Source: an uncultured Porphyromonadaceae bacterium (lineage in GTDB: Bacteria; Bacteroidota; Bacteroidia; Bacteroidales; Barnesiellaceae_A). Taken from it: a stretch of 64,000 nucleotides of DNA. Below, piece by piece: positions 38,028 to 45,681 of the stretch. Position numbers and translations under genes: made by a program. Location: positions 1,054,001 through 1,118,000 of the forward strand of contig UPZG01000001.1 of the NCBI GenBank assembly GCA_900538705.1, read 5' to 3'. The first letter of the stretch is position 1. Every line of letters starts with the position of its first letter. Under the pieces are notes generated by a model, which ran no database searches, had not been told where the DNA came from, and worked only from the letters and a program-made list of their open reading frames with translations.

Positions 38028-38210
38028 TATCTTTGCAATAGAAATAGTACTGAAATGGTAATGTATCTCTTGATAGAGATAATTTATAAATTATTCGTGT
38101 ATAAAATTCAATAAGAACTGCATGGTACGAGTGTATAGTGTAAGTTCGAAGTCTACAGGACGAAAGTAGACTCTTATAGCCATTGGTCAATAAAGCCGAT
38201 GGCTTTATTT
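38028..38210 (+). ncRNA. Candidate small RNA between GHL10 gene and collagen-like lipoprotein gene
   Basis: A -7 box TATCTTTG (38028-38035) predicts a start near 38042. A terminator (AATAAAGCC 38189-38197, loop GAT, GGCTTTATT 38201-38209, then TTT) predicts an end near 38212, giving about 170 nt with no reading frame. Internal stems are TATCTCT/AGAGATA (38064-38070 with 38075-38081) and AGTCTAC/GTAGACT (38150-38156 with 38166-38172). An AGCCAT/ATGGCT pairing (38178-38183 with 38199-38204) competes with the terminator stem. No clear -33 box. If not a separate RNA, this is the 3' end of the GHL10 message. Confidence 0.48.
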
Positions 38211-38345
38211 TTGCAAAAATTGTATGTGATAGGGATAAAAAGAGACCGGAAAACCTCACGGCTGCCCGGCCTCACAAAACTATTCTTCTCCTATTATGTA
38301 TGTATAACCGGTATACTACCGTTTTTGTTCTTTATTTTACATTTT

Positions 38346-38822
38346 TTACCATTTGAGACTAATTCTGAATTTGCAGTTGGGTGGGGTTGTAGAGGTTGCA
38401 AAGTCATTATATAATGCATAAAAGGCAATACTGTTGCGAGTGAAATCGAACGTATATTGTTCGCTCCACAGCCATTCGCCACTGCTGTTGCTGCTGCCAT
38501 TATATACGATATATGGTAACGGCGATAATACTTCGTCGCCATTATCGAGTTGCGATACAAAATATCCTGTTACATCGCCATCATATTCCAATACTTGAGC
38601 AAGTTCTTGGGGAGCTTGGTTCCCTTCAAATACATAAACGTAATAGGAATTGAGTCCATCTACATCTCCTACAAGTTCCCACGCTGACGATGGTATATTA
38701 AAATCATATACTTTCCAGTTCAGTTCGCCGGCAGGACCTTGCGGTCCTTGTGGCCCCATAGGGCCTTCGCATGACAATAACATGGCAGCCATAACAGCTG
38801 CAAGAAATAATTTTATTTTCAT
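38346..38822 (-). CDS. Collagen-like lipoprotein
   Basis: 158 residues. The signal peptide ends in a lipobox (MLLSC). The Cys is followed directly by EGPMGPQGPQGPAGE, four Gly-x-x collagen triplets that would form a short, lipid-anchored triple-helical stalk. The rest (about 110 residues) is a beta-rich domain ending in FRISLKW. This architecture is frequent in Bacteroidota; its function is unknown. It lies 49 bases after the HAD gene on the same strand, and a possible GC-rich terminator with a T-run lies past its end, near 38240-38275. Confidence 0.82.
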   Translation of the reverse strand: MKIKLFLAAVMAAMLLSCEGPMGPQGPQGPAGELNWKVYDFNIPSSAWELVGDVDGLNSYYVYVFEGNQAPQELAQVLEYDGDVTGYFVSQLDNGDEVLSPLPYIVYNGSSNSSGEWLWSEQYTFDFTRNSIAFYALYNDFATSTTPPNCKFRISLKW

Positions 38823-38871
38823 ATCTATAATTATATATGCATTTGAAAGTATAAAGGTAACGGTTTTTATG

Positions 38872-39543
38872 TTATAACAAAGAAGTAGTATTCTCTTTTA
38901 AGTGTTTTTCTATACCTGAAACCAATTTTTGGTATGTATATGCTGTAAAATCGGGAATTTCCTCGTGTGCTATCTTTGCCACTGTATGGGAAGGCAGTGT
39001 AGTAGAAAGTCCTATAACATACATTCCGGCATTTTTCCCGGCGGTCATTCCGGCCATCGAATCTTCAAAAACAATACATCGTTGAGGTGATATGCTCAGC
39101 CTCTCGGCGGCAAGCAAGTAGCACTCGGGGTGAGGTTTGGAACAAGTAATATCGTCGGCTGTAATAACGGTATCGAACCAAGACTTCATTTCTGGATGAT
39201 TTTTGTAAAGATATTGCATCTTGACGTTACTGCTACTGGTGACAAGAGCTGTCGGTATATGTCGCTTCCTTAATGAAAGGACAAAATTCTTTGCGCCAGC
39301 TATAAAATGATAAGTCAGATTTCTTTCACTCTTTGTTAAAAAATCACGTATATCTTCTTGTTGTTGTGGGTCGGGAAAGTAAGTATCAAATATTTGTCGA
39401 AGTGATTGTCCCTTAATATCATAGGCGAGATTAATATTATGAGGATAATATCGTTTTCTTATCTCATCCCAAATGCGGGTATATTCTTTTTCTGTATCTA
39501 TGATTACTCCGTCAAGGTCGAACAAGGTTGCACAATTGTCCAT
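38872..39543 (-). CDS. HAD-family sugar-phosphatase / beta-phosphoglucomutase-like protein
   Basis: 223 residues. It has HAD motif I DLDGVIIDTE (residues 9-18), motif II Ser/Thr in VTSSSN, motif III Lys in SKPHPECYLLAAERL and motif IV FEDSMAGMTAGKNAG. A four-helix cap between motifs I and II places it in the beta-phosphoglucomutase/phosphatase subfamily. The substrate is unknown, probably a small sugar phosphate. It is divergent from the MATE gene and co-oriented with the collagen-like gene. Confidence 0.9.
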   Translation of the reverse strand: MDNCATLFDLDGVIIDTEKEYTRIWDEIRKRYYPHNINLAYDIKGQSLRQIFDTYFPDPQQQEDIRDFLTKSERNLTYHFIAGAKNFVLSLRKRHIPTALVTSSSNVKMQYLYKNHPEMKSWFDTVITADDITCSKPHPECYLLAAERLSISPQRCIVFEDSMAGMTAGKNAGMYVIGLSTTLPSHTVAKIAHEEIPDFTAYTYQKLVSGIEKHLKENTTSLL

Positions 39544-39606
39544 AGTCTGTTAGATTTATTAGCATTGCAAAGAAACAAAATATAAAAATTGGCACAAAAA
39601 TTATCG

Positions 39607-39614
39607 TACCTTTG
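39607..39614 (+). promoter_or_regulatory. -7 element for the MATE gene
   Basis: TACCTTTG is an exact -7 box. Transcription would start near 39621, so in-frame codons before that point cannot be the start. Confidence 0.6.
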
Positions 39615-39638
39615 CTGCCGGTAAAAATGCTAAAAAAT

Positions 39639-41015
39639 ATGTCCGAAAAACAAACTCCTCAAATATTAGGTTCAGCGCCCGTTAGTCGTTTATTGATACA
39701 ATACTCTATTCCGGCCATTATAGCTATGACTGTTACATCATTATATAACATCATAGATAGCATATTTATCGGGCATGGAGTAGGCGCATTGGCAATAGCC
39801 GGTCTTGCGGTTACATTTCCGCTGATGAACCTGGTGATAGCTTTCTGTACATTAGTTGGTATAGGAGGCGCTACTATCAGTTCTATTTTGTTGGGACAAC
39901 GCGACACTGTACGTGCTACCGAAACATTACACAACGTCTTGTGGATGTGTCTGGTTAATGCCGCTTGTTTTGGAGGGCTAACCTTTTTGTTTTTAGATGA
40001 AATCCTTTTGTTTTTTGGTGCAAGTCACGATACATTGCCATATGCCCGAGACTTCATGAAGGTGATACTTTTAGGTACTCCTATTTCTTACGTCTTTATA
40101 GGACTTAACAATGTGATGCGAGCTACAGGATATCCTACCAAAGCCATGCTTTCGTCTATTATTACGGTTGTGGCCAATGTTATCATAGCGCCCATATTTA
40201 TTTTTGTATTGGGGTGGGGCATACGTGGAGCTGCATTGGCGACGTTGGTGTCGCAAGTTTTTGGGTTGGTATGGGTATTGCACCATTTCTTGGATAAAAA
40301 TAGCTTTGTGCATTTCGACAAGAATTACATGAAATTCAAGTTGGTTATTGTTGGACGAATGTTTTCGATAGGTATGTCGCCATTTCTGATGAATGTGTGT
40401 GCATGTTTAGTTGTAATCATCATCAATCGTTCTTTTATACATTATGGTGGCGACATGGCTGTGGGTGCCTATGGTGTCGTAAATAGGGTACTTACTCTTT
40501 TTACCATGATTGTTATAGGTATTACACAAGGTATGCAGCCTATTATCGGATATAATTTTGGAGCCCGACAGTTTGACCGTGTGCGTCGTACATTAGTCTA
40601 TGGTATTGCTGCTGGAATGATAGTGACTTCTGTTGGCTTTATTATGGCACAACTCTTCCCGGCTGCCATTGTAGGACTGTTTACGACCGATGCTCTTCTT
40701 ACGGAAATGTCAATAAACGGATTGCGTATCTCTTGTGTGATGTTTACGTTCGTGGGTGGACAAATCGTTATTTCCAACTTTTTCCAATCTATTGGAAAAG
40801 CTTCGGTATCAATATTCCTGTCGTTGTCGCGTCAGCTTATATTCTTAATTCCGTTATTGATATACCTTCCACGCATATATGCCATCGATGGCGTATGGGC
40901 AAGCATGCCTATATCAGATGCTATTGCTTTTATAGTGGCTGCTGTGATGTTGTGGATATATTATCGTCGTGTGCAAAACAGGAATCGAGATAAAGCACAC
41001 CGTGAGATTATATAA
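39639..41015 (+). CDS. MATE-family multidrug/Na+ efflux transporter
   Basis: About 458 residues with twelve membrane helices in two similar halves. The first helix begins LIQYSIPAIIAMTVTSLYN and is followed by DSIFIGHGVG, a MATE signature. GMQPIIGYNFGA occurs in the second half. It exports cationic compounds using an ion gradient. I chose the ATG at 39639 (SEKQTPQILG); an ATG at 39627 is also downstream of the predicted transcription start. It ends before a terminator at 41040. Confidence 0.93.
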   Translation: MSEKQTPQILGSAPVSRLLIQYSIPAIIAMTVTSLYNIIDSIFIGHGVGALAIAGLAVTFPLMNLVIAFCTLVGIGGATISSILLGQRDTVRATETLHNVLWMCLVNAACFGGLTFLFLDEILLFFGASHDTLPYARDFMKVILLGTPISYVFIGLNNVMRATGYPTKAMLSSIITVVANVIIAPIFIFVLGWGIRGAALATLVSQVFGLVWVLHHFLDKNSFVHFDKNYMKFKLVIVGRMFSIGMSPFLMNVCACLVVIIINRSFIHYGGDMAVGAYGVVNRVLTLFTMIVIGITQGMQPIIGYNFGARQFDRVRRTLVYGIAAGMIVTSVGFIMAQLFPAAIVGLFTTDALLTEMSINGLRISCVMFTFVGGQIVISNFFQSIGKASVSIFLSLSRQLIFLIPLLIYLPRIYAIDGVWASMPISDAIAFIVAAVMLWIYYRRVQNRNRDKAHREII

Positions 41016-41039
41016 TACAGCGAACATTATTGTATAAAC

Positions 41040-41070
41040 AAAAGCCTAGTTCATACGAACCGGGCTTTTT
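41040..41070 (+). terminator. Terminator of the MATE gene
   Basis: AAAAGCC...GGCTTTT with an inner GTTC/GAAC stem, one A-C mismatch, and a T-run (TTTTTTATTG). It may also serve the converging LysE gene. Confidence 0.85.
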
Positions 41071-41094
41071 TATTGTTTCATTATAAAAATAGGA

Positions 41095-41736
41095 TTAAAA
41101 GAAATATCCTTTTAGTCCCATCAATAATCCACCTGCAGCAAGAAGTAAGATAATAATACCAATAGTACGATTAAGGAGATGTAGACTACGCACGTTGAAA
41201 TGGCGACGTACCTTGTTGACAGCCGTCGTTATAAAAAACCACCATGTTACAGCACCCAAGACAATGGCTGTGTAACCTATAAGATGGTAGAAAATGTGTG
41301 TCTCAGATACAAACGAATTGAAGCGGGCAAATAATCCGATGTATAGAAATATAATGAGTGGATTAGACACTGTTACCAAAAATGCCGTTACAAAGTCTTG
41401 TGCAAAACTTAGCTTAGAGTTACCACCTTGTTTTATCTTTCCTGCCGGGTTTTGTCTGTATAGATATATACCAAAACCTATTAAAACCATACTACCTGCA
41501 ATCTGCAATAATTGTTGGTTAGCCTCTATGAAATCTATGACAAACGTCATGCCAAGTCCTGTAAGGATAGCATAAAACAAATCGGATGCTGTAGCTCCTA
41601 ATCCCGAGAAAAATCCGGCATAGCGTCCACGATATAATGTACGTTGTATAACCAGCATACCTACTGGGCCCATCGGTGCCGATACTACAATACCTATGAT
41701 AAATCCCTGAATGATAATATTTAATATTAGCTCCAT
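41095..41736 (-). CDS. LysE/RhtB-family amino-acid exporter
   Basis: 213 residues, six membrane helices. The N-terminal APMGPVGMLVIQRTL is the family signature and is followed by GLGATASDLFYA. NPLIIFLYIGLFARF marks helix 4. It exports amino acids or related metabolites; the specificity cannot be read from sequence. A -7 box on the minus strand (CAAACATA on the plus strand at 41784-41791) lies 48 bases upstream. Confidence 0.92.
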   Translation of the reverse strand: MELILNIIIQGFIIGIVVSAPMGPVGMLVIQRTLYRGRYAGFFSGLGATASDLFYAILTGLGMTFVIDFIEANQQLLQIAGSMVLIGFGIYLYRQNPAGKIKQGGNSKLSFAQDFVTAFLVTVSNPLIIFLYIGLFARFNSFVSETHIFYHLIGYTAIVLGAVTWWFFITTAVNKVRRHFNVRSLHLLNRTIGIIILLLAAGGLLMGLKGYFF

Positions 41737-41952
41737 GACGTGTGTTTGCTTTGTGAGCCGTCTTTTTTAACCTTATACAGTCACAAACATACAAAAAATA
41801 TCCATAAACGGGTACATGGTATTGATAAAAAGGTGTATTATATACTATTGTATGTTGTGTCATAAAAGATTATATATATGTGTGTCATGATTTGGCATAT
41901 TACGCCTATATTTTTGTGACAGAAAGCAGCTTGCAATGTTTTTCTTGTATGT

Positions 41953-41984
41953 TTTGCAGAGTTTATATTTTTTGTTTAGTTTTG
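41953..41984 (+). promoter_or_regulatory. Consensus promoter of the 42-45 kb cassette
   Basis: TTTG at 41953-41956, a 20-base spacer, and TAGTTTTG at 41977-41984. Transcription should start near 41991, leaving about 310 nt of leader before the first ATG at 42303. Confidence 0.75.
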
Positions 41985-42077
41985 TGTCAAACAATATTAT
42001 ATGAAATAATAAAACAATATAGACAAAGGACATATAGAATAAAAGACATATAGCATAGTTTGTAGACCATTATTTGA

Positions 42078-42260
42078 TTCGGTTAAATCTGGTAAATTCA
42101 ACAAGGAATCTCAAATAATAGGTAAGTGTGCATGTTCCCTTAGAGGGTGCAGGCTGCTTTCTCTTATTTCGATTCCGGGCTTACCAGAGCCTAACCGAAG
42201 AGGTAAGTGAAAGATGGGTGCTGTACCCCTTTTTTATATATACCATGTACAGCCGTGAAG
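42078..42260 (+). ncRNA. Candidate riboswitch-like leader with pseudoknot and competing terminator
   Basis: A closing stem pairs TTCGGTTA (42078-42085) with TAACCGAA (42192-42199). Inside, GGAATC (42105-42110) pairs with GATTCC (42171-42176), and GGTAAG (42121-42126) pairs with CTTACC (42180-42185). The order of the arms makes these two a pseudoknot. Between them lie TGCA/TGCA and CCCT/AGGG. A second GGTAAG (42202-42207) competes for CTTACC. Downstream, GGGT/ACCC (42216-42219 with 42225-42228) plus seven pyrimidines forms a short terminator. GCTGTAC (42220-42226) can instead pair with GTACAGC (42247-42253) and break it. This is the layout of a regulated leader. It matches no riboswitch class I know. 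Confidence 0.6.
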
Positions 42261-42302
42261 CCAAGTACGATAATCGAGGCATAACCTAAAATATTTATTT
42301 TT

Positions 42303-43097
42303 ATGAAGTACTTTTTCTTCAAACACACGGCGCTTATTACTCTTTTGGTGGGTTTGGTTACATCATGTACGACTTATGATGAACAAGATGCAACTATCGT
42401 TGCATACTTGAAAATCAATGATTTATTGGAAAAACAGCTATCCGAGTCGGCCGATAAGGAAATCGATTCTTTCGAGAAGATGTATGGAGCGCAGTTTATC
42501 TCCGATTTCTGCGGATTGGGATTGAATTTTAATAGTAATTACGACGAGGAAATCATAAATTCTTTCAGTCAAAGATACATTATAGCAAAAGATTGCTTCG
42601 ACACAGTGAGACTCGAAGCTGATATCTCGGCAGAATTATGGAATTATCTTACTACTTTATATAGTGAGACCGTCCCGCCCAAAGCACAAAACGCAGAGAC
42701 AGGACGCTATTATACCATATCGGAATTAAAAGCGAAGTATCCTGATTACAAGGATTTGGAAGTAGAAGATTTTTCTCCGATGGAACTGATATCTACGGTA
42801 ATGAACGAGAAACTATATGAATTCTCTATGATAGCGCAAGGAGATATAAATCTACATACATTATATGTCTACTATTTAACAAGCAAAAATAAGCCTGATA
42901 TAAATTATGCAGAAATTATAAAACAGAGCGGTTATACACCCGAACAGTCGGAAGTAGAACATCTGGTCTCTGTATTCTCATCATTGAGTACAGGCAACCA
43001 ACCACTCTATACTCATGACGAAAAAGGGTTCAGGAGTTTTGTGACGGATTATTATGAAACGGATATGTTTTCCGGAGAGGATGCCGATGAGTATTAA
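42303..43097 (+). CDS. Lipoprotein of unknown function, first gene of a four-gene cassette
   Basis: 264 residues. The signal peptide ends in a lipobox (GLVTSC). The mature part is acidic and largely helical, with no repeats or membrane segment beyond the signal. I recognise no family. It follows the structured leader and is 58 bases before a DUF4236 gene, so its expression is probably what the leader controls. The lipid anchor places it at a membrane, facing the periplasm or the outside. Confidence 0.7.
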   Translation: MKYFFFKHTALITLLVGLVTSCTTYDEQDATIVAYLKINDLLEKQLSESADKEIDSFEKMYGAQFISDFCGLGLNFNSNYDEEIINSFSQRYIIAKDCFDTVRLEADISAELWNYLTTLYSETVPPKAQNAETGRYYTISELKAKYPDYKDLEVEDFSPMELISTVMNEKLYEFSMIAQGDINLHTLYVYYLTSKNKPDINYAEIIKQSGYTPEQSEVEHLVSVFSSLSTGNQPLYTHDEKGFRSFVTDYYETDMFSGEDADEY

Positions 43098-43155
43098 TGG
43101 TATCGCACCGAATATGAAGTCAAAATATTAGCAAGGTTTTTATGAATTTATCGGT

Positions 43156-43347
43156 ATGGCTTATATACGTTTTTGGCGTCGCTTCCGTCTCTCCCGTTTT
43201 TTATTGTTGAATGTGAGTAAAAAAGGAATATCTATTTCTTTCATTTCAAAAATATTGAATATCACATTTGGCAAGAAAGGAGTACGCTTTACGACAGGTT
43301 TGCGAGGTACCGGTATCACTTTTACCGAATATAAAAAATACAAATAA
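43156..43347 (+). CDS. DUF4236 small protein
   Basis: 63 residues, basic. It has the DUF4236 layout: FRLSRFLLLNVSKKGISISF, then FGKKGVRFTTGLRGTG and a final ITFTEYK. The repeating N-x-S-K-x-G and T-x-x-x-G-T-G turns imply a small beta-meander. The family is widespread and uncharacterised, often beside membrane proteins. The length is normal for the domain alone. It lies 24 bases before the four-helix membrane protein gene. Confidence 0.72.
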   Translation: MAYIRFWRRFRLSRFLLLNVSKKGISISFISKILNITFGKKGVRFTTGLRGTGITFTEYKKYK

Positions 43348-43371
43348 CCACTAATCATAATAATTATAGCT

Positions 43372-44295
43372 ATGGCAAACAGAAAGGAAGAAGAAGAAAA
43401 AAATTTTAAGAATACGATTTCGTGTTTGATTGGAATAACAATATTGATAATACTTATCACGATACTCTCGATGCTCGTACAGCTTATACCTGTAATAGCC
43501 CCTGTATTAGTACTGATATTCTTTTTGGCAAATTGGTATTTGTACTCGCAAGACAAACCGTTTTTTGCAATAGGTTTTTGGCTCCTCGATAGTGAAAAAG
43601 ACCGATTCAAAGATGTTACCTTGTGCTTATCAGCCGCTATTGACACGAGAGACTATGTAAATGCGGCAGTAAAAAACGAGGGAATACACATTAACCAAAA
43701 CGGTCGCATATCGGCAAAAAGTTATCGAGGGCAGGGATTGCAGCGAGATCTTGACGATGCAAATGCTACCATCAACGATCTTCTGCCCGTGCATACCGAG
43801 TTGGAAAAGCGCCCACAAAGACGTTATAAAGATACACGGAAGCATTATTCGCGCTTTATCGGTTTTGGCATCGCCTTTTTTGTATGGATGGTATGTCTTC
43901 TTTCCACTTCCGATAATTTAGGGCAAAATTTCAAAGCCTATTTCAGTGGCATCGGCGAAACCGGGACTTCGGGGATTTCGGCAATTAAAAATGTGTGGAG
44001 CGATGATAAAGATACTACCGAAATGAAGTCTGAAAGTGATTTAGACAAAATAATAAACCCATACGAAAATTTAAACAAAGACGAGCTGAAAGGGGAAAGT
44101 AAATATGCTTTTAATGAGATATTGTGGATGTCGTTATGCCTGATGCTGTTCGTCTATGTGGTGACATGGGCGGTTTGTATGATTGTATTCTCGGTAAAAT
44201 ACAAAAAACCGCCAGTGGTCGATCTCAATAATGTTGATACGTATAATGTCAGCTACGTCAAGAAATCGAAAAACAATAATAATACAAACGGATAA
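43372..44295 (+). CDS. Membrane protein with four helices, function unknown
   Basis: 307 residues. A charged N-terminus (NRKEEEEKNFKN) is followed by two adjacent helices at about 15-36 and 37-60. A soluble stretch (about 65-155) follows, then helix 3 (about 163-180), a loop of about 75 residues rich in Asp and Glu, helix 4 (about 246-270), and a cytoplasmic tail ending in Asn-rich sequence. No catalytic motif is visible. The position between the DUF4236 gene and the glycosylase-like gene suggests a shared function. It is followed after 7 bases by the next start. Confidence 0.68.
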   Translation: MANRKEEEEKNFKNTISCLIGITILIILITILSMLVQLIPVIAPVLVLIFFLANWYLYSQDKPFFAIGFWLLDSEKDRFKDVTLCLSAAIDTRDYVNAAVKNEGIHINQNGRISAKSYRGQGLQRDLDDANATINDLLPVHTELEKRPQRRYKDTRKHYSRFIGFGIAFFVWMVCLLSTSDNLGQNFKAYFSGIGETGTSGISAIKNVWSDDKDTTEMKSESDLDKIINPYENLNKDELKGESKYAFNEILWMSLCLMLFVYVVTWAVCMIVFSVKYKKPPVVDLNNVDTYNVSYVKKSKNNNNTNG

Positions 44296-44302
44296 ATATG
44301 TT

Positions 44303-45526
44303 ATGAAATCAGAGTATAACGAAAATCAACCTGAATACTATTATGGTATAGGGACTGAAATAGTGCCGGATGGTATATTTGAACGATTTCCGGAGTTGAT
44401 ACCTGCTGTAGGCTGTAATTATTGGCGAGAAGACGGCGCACACAAGAAGATGCTAATGGTAGGAGAGAGTAACTATTTCCCTGATTATTCAGAAGAAGTA
44501 AGCGTATTCAAAGATGCCGGGAAGTGGTACTGTGCCAATACCGACAAATTGATACCGCAAGAAATGAAAAATGCCGTAAAAAATTGGAAGGGCTATGTAA
44601 CCTTCAATAAAGTCTATAAGATTATGGGAGAGATCTTACGAGAAAGGCAAATTCCATATCAAGAGGGCCTGGACGAAGCTGCATTTTATAATTACTTTCT
44701 CCGTCCCGCACTCAATGGTAAGGATAAGGGGTTCAGACCACAATCGATTGACAAGATAATTTCAGGAATAGCACTTACCGAAATCGTAAAAAGGATTACT
44801 CCCGATATTGTGATTTTCCTCAGCAAGAAAGCCTTTATTGAATACGAATATTATCGCACACATTATCAGTCTAATAGTTATAGTACGCAATTTTATTATG
44901 TTGTACATCCCGCCTCAGCTTGGTGGTATGCTTATAACGGAAGCCTTGGTCAAAAAAAGTTTAAAGATATACTTTGCCGACATTGGCTCAGCGATAACCT
45001 ATCTGTTACATCTGACCTAAATAATAACAACATCATCATGGAAAATTCAAAATATGATTTATTTGTAGAGAAACGTGCTGAGATAGAGCAAGCGCTCGGT
45101 AGTATCAGCCAACTGAAAGGAGAGATAATTGCTTCACGAAACGAGCAGGTATCGTGCTTAGCATCTATAATGAAAGAATGTACCGACGATGCTTCGTGGT
45201 GGATATACCAGTATGCAGACCTTGGTATTACATTCAATGAACAGGGACACCGAATCGGCATCGAATCGTGGTTCGTTGAGGATAATGGCAATCCATGTGC
45301 TCGTTATTATATTTGTATTACTACGTGGAAGACTGCCGACTATATACCATATAAAGAAGCTGTTTTGAACCGTTTTGCCGACTATTTGCCTCAAGAAGAA
45401 TACAGAGGGAAACGTGTATATTTGCACCTTATCGACTCGATTCCCGGTAACGACTTAGATTTGATTGTAGAGAAACTTACAGATGTTTATAATCGCTTGA
45501 AGTCTATCACAACAGAGATTAAATAA
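44303..45526 (+). CDS. Unknown protein with possible uracil-DNA-glycosylase-like N-terminal fold
   Basis: 407 residues from the ATG at 44303; the frame is open further upstream, but that would overlap the membrane-protein gene. Residues 45-235 have features of the UDG superfamily: KMLMVGESNYFPD (motif-A-like strand and loop), PDIVIFLSKKAF (central strand) and YYVVHPASAWW (motif-B-like HP-x-S). The C-terminal part from about residue 255 (SKYDLFVEKRAEIEQAL) is a separate alpha/beta domain with coiled-coil start that I do not recognise, possibly DUF4268-like. If the fold is right it might act on damaged or modified DNA or be a non-catalytic relative. It is the last gene of the cassette. Confidence 0.6.
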   Translation: MKSEYNENQPEYYYGIGTEIVPDGIFERFPELIPAVGCNYWREDGAHKKMLMVGESNYFPDYSEEVSVFKDAGKWYCANTDKLIPQEMKNAVKNWKGYVTFNKVYKIMGEILRERQIPYQEGLDEAAFYNYFLRPALNGKDKGFRPQSIDKIISGIALTEIVKRITPDIVIFLSKKAFIEYEYYRTHYQSNSYSTQFYYVVHPASAWWYAYNGSLGQKKFKDILCRHWLSDNLSVTSDLNNNNIIMENSKYDLFVEKRAEIEQALGSISQLKGEIIASRNEQVSCLASIMKECTDDASWWIYQYADLGITFNEQGHRIGIESWFVEDNGNPCARYYICITTWKTADYIPYKEAVLNRFADYLPQEEYRGKRVYLHLIDSIPGNDLDLIVEKLTDVYNRLKSITTEIK

Positions 45527-45551
45527 TAAAGCATATTAGTGTAAGAAATCA

Positions 45552-45590
45552 ATCGCCGTTTATCGAGCCAACAGCAAGATAAGCGGCGAT
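45552..45590 (+). terminator. Terminator of the 42-45 kb cassette
   Basis: A 13-bp stem with one G-U pair (ATCGCCGTTTATC with GATAAGCGGCGAT) followed by TTTCTGCTT. It lies 25 bases past the last stop. Confidence 0.8.
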
Positions 45591-45625
45591 TTCTGCTTGC
45601 AGCCAGGTGATACCTGACAAAAGCA

Positions 45626-45660
45626 TAGGCGGTAAGCTCCTTGTAAGGGCTTACCGCCTA
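45626..45660 (-). terminator. Terminator of ppdK
   Basis: A 12-bp perfect stem (TAGGCGGTAAGC with GCTTACCGCCTA) extended by CCTT/AAGG in the loop. On the minus strand it is followed by TGCTTTTGT. Confidence 0.8.
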
Positions 45661-45681
45661 ATTGGTTGTAATAATATGTAA

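Noticed and set aside
42060..42300. Known RNA classes for the 42 kb leader (4.5S RNA, tmRNA, RNase P RNA, cobalamin, TPP or c-di-GMP riboswitch)
   Set aside because: None of their diagnostic conserved stretches (for example the GGAAG tetraloop region of 4.5S RNA, or the CTGAGA of TPP) is present.
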